From an uncultured Porphyromonas sp. (GTDB taxonomy: Bacteria; Bacteroidota; Bacteroidia; Bacteroidales; Porphyromonadaceae): a stretch of DNA of 5,966 nucleotides. Location of the stretch: positions 1 through 5,966 of the forward strand of contig CALTVJ010000086.1 in the NCBI GenBank assembly GCA_943912835.1, in the 5' to 3' direction. The position numbers were made by a program, and so were the translations under genes. Shown here piece by piece: positions 5,857 to 5,966 of this stretch (position 1 is the first letter of the stretch; the number at the start of each line of letters is the position of its first letter). The notes beneath the pieces are model-generated. The model saw only the letters and a program-made list of their open reading frames with translations, did not search any database and was not told the origin of the DNA.

Positions 5857-5966
5857 TTACTTCTTTTGATATTTCTCTATATCTCTTTGTAGATGGTCAC
5901 GAAAGGGAGGAAACTCTTGGTCTGTGTACTCTAGAATGCGTTCTCTTACAATCGTGGGAATGCGAT
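5857..5966 (-). CDS. C-terminal 35 residues of an unidentified protein (5' end outside window)
   Basis: On the - strand an open frame enters from the right edge and ends at the TAA at 5857-5859. It starts with the partial codon at 5965-5966, and 35 complete codons precede the stop. It reads like genuine coding sequence: RIPTIVRERILEYTDQEF followed by PPFRDHLQRDIEKYQKK. The tail is charged, probably helical, rich in Arg/Glu/Lys and ends in two lysines, as cytoplasmic proteins often do. I do not recognise the family. It points the same way as the DUF4837-pdxA-ricT-gldH operon but is 519 bp away, so it is probably a separate transcription unit. The piece is too short to exclude chance completely, though composition and position at the edge favour a real gene. 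Confidence 0.6.
   Translation of the reverse strand, partial: RIPTIVRERILEYTDQEFPPFRDHLQRDIEKYQKK

Noticed and set aside
1..5966. CRISPR array, insertion sequence, toxin-antitoxin or defence system
   Set aside because: No regularly spaced repeats, transposase, terminal inverted repeats flanking a gene, or small overlapping gene pair is visible; the genes are core chromosomal types.

Overview
The window looks like chromosomal DNA of a Bacteroidota, most likely a Bacteroidales of the Porphyromonas type. This rests on gene content: a SusC/BtuB-style TonB-dependent receptor, a GldH-family lipoprotein, a DUF4837-family lipoprotein, and the Bacteroidota forms of RicT (PSP1/YaaT) and PdxA. Most starts also lack a Shine-Dalgarno sequence, and there is a Bacteroidota-type -7 promoter half-site. 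The genus is an inference; only a similarity search would settle it.

Left part, 1-1290. The 3' two thirds or so of a TonB-dependent outer-membrane receptor gene runs on the + strand off the left edge. It ends in a beta-barrel C-terminus with a terminal Phe. Just after its stop lies a perfect 23-bp inverted repeat with a 4-nt loop, flanked by A5 and T5. It is placed so that it can terminate both the receptor gene and the convergent operon on the other strand.

Centre, 1371-5337, all on the - strand and read right to left: a DUF4837 lipoprotein, pdxA (4-phosphohydroxy-L-threonine dehydrogenase), a RicT/PSP1 protein and gldH. The gaps are 3 nt, about 29-74 nt (depending on the ricT start) and 5 nt, so this is almost certainly one transcript. 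It joins a vitamin B6 enzyme, a Cys-cluster RNA-processing/regulatory factor and two envelope lipoproteins. The functional logic is not obvious from the sequence.

Right part, 5338-5966. A 519-bp stretch has no convincing gene. It holds a probable operon leader (a TAACTTTG -7-like element and a perfect 13-bp tandem repeat), several inverted repeats and short protein-like open stretches that cannot be assigned. At the extreme right edge the last 35 codons of another - strand gene enter the window; its product cannot be identified.

I found no CRISPR array, tRNA, rRNA, insertion sequence or toxin-antitoxin pair, and no strong evidence for a new biological system. The points most worth following are the conserved-looking mixed operon, the Cys-cluster RicT without visible partners, and the unexplained 519-bp leader region.
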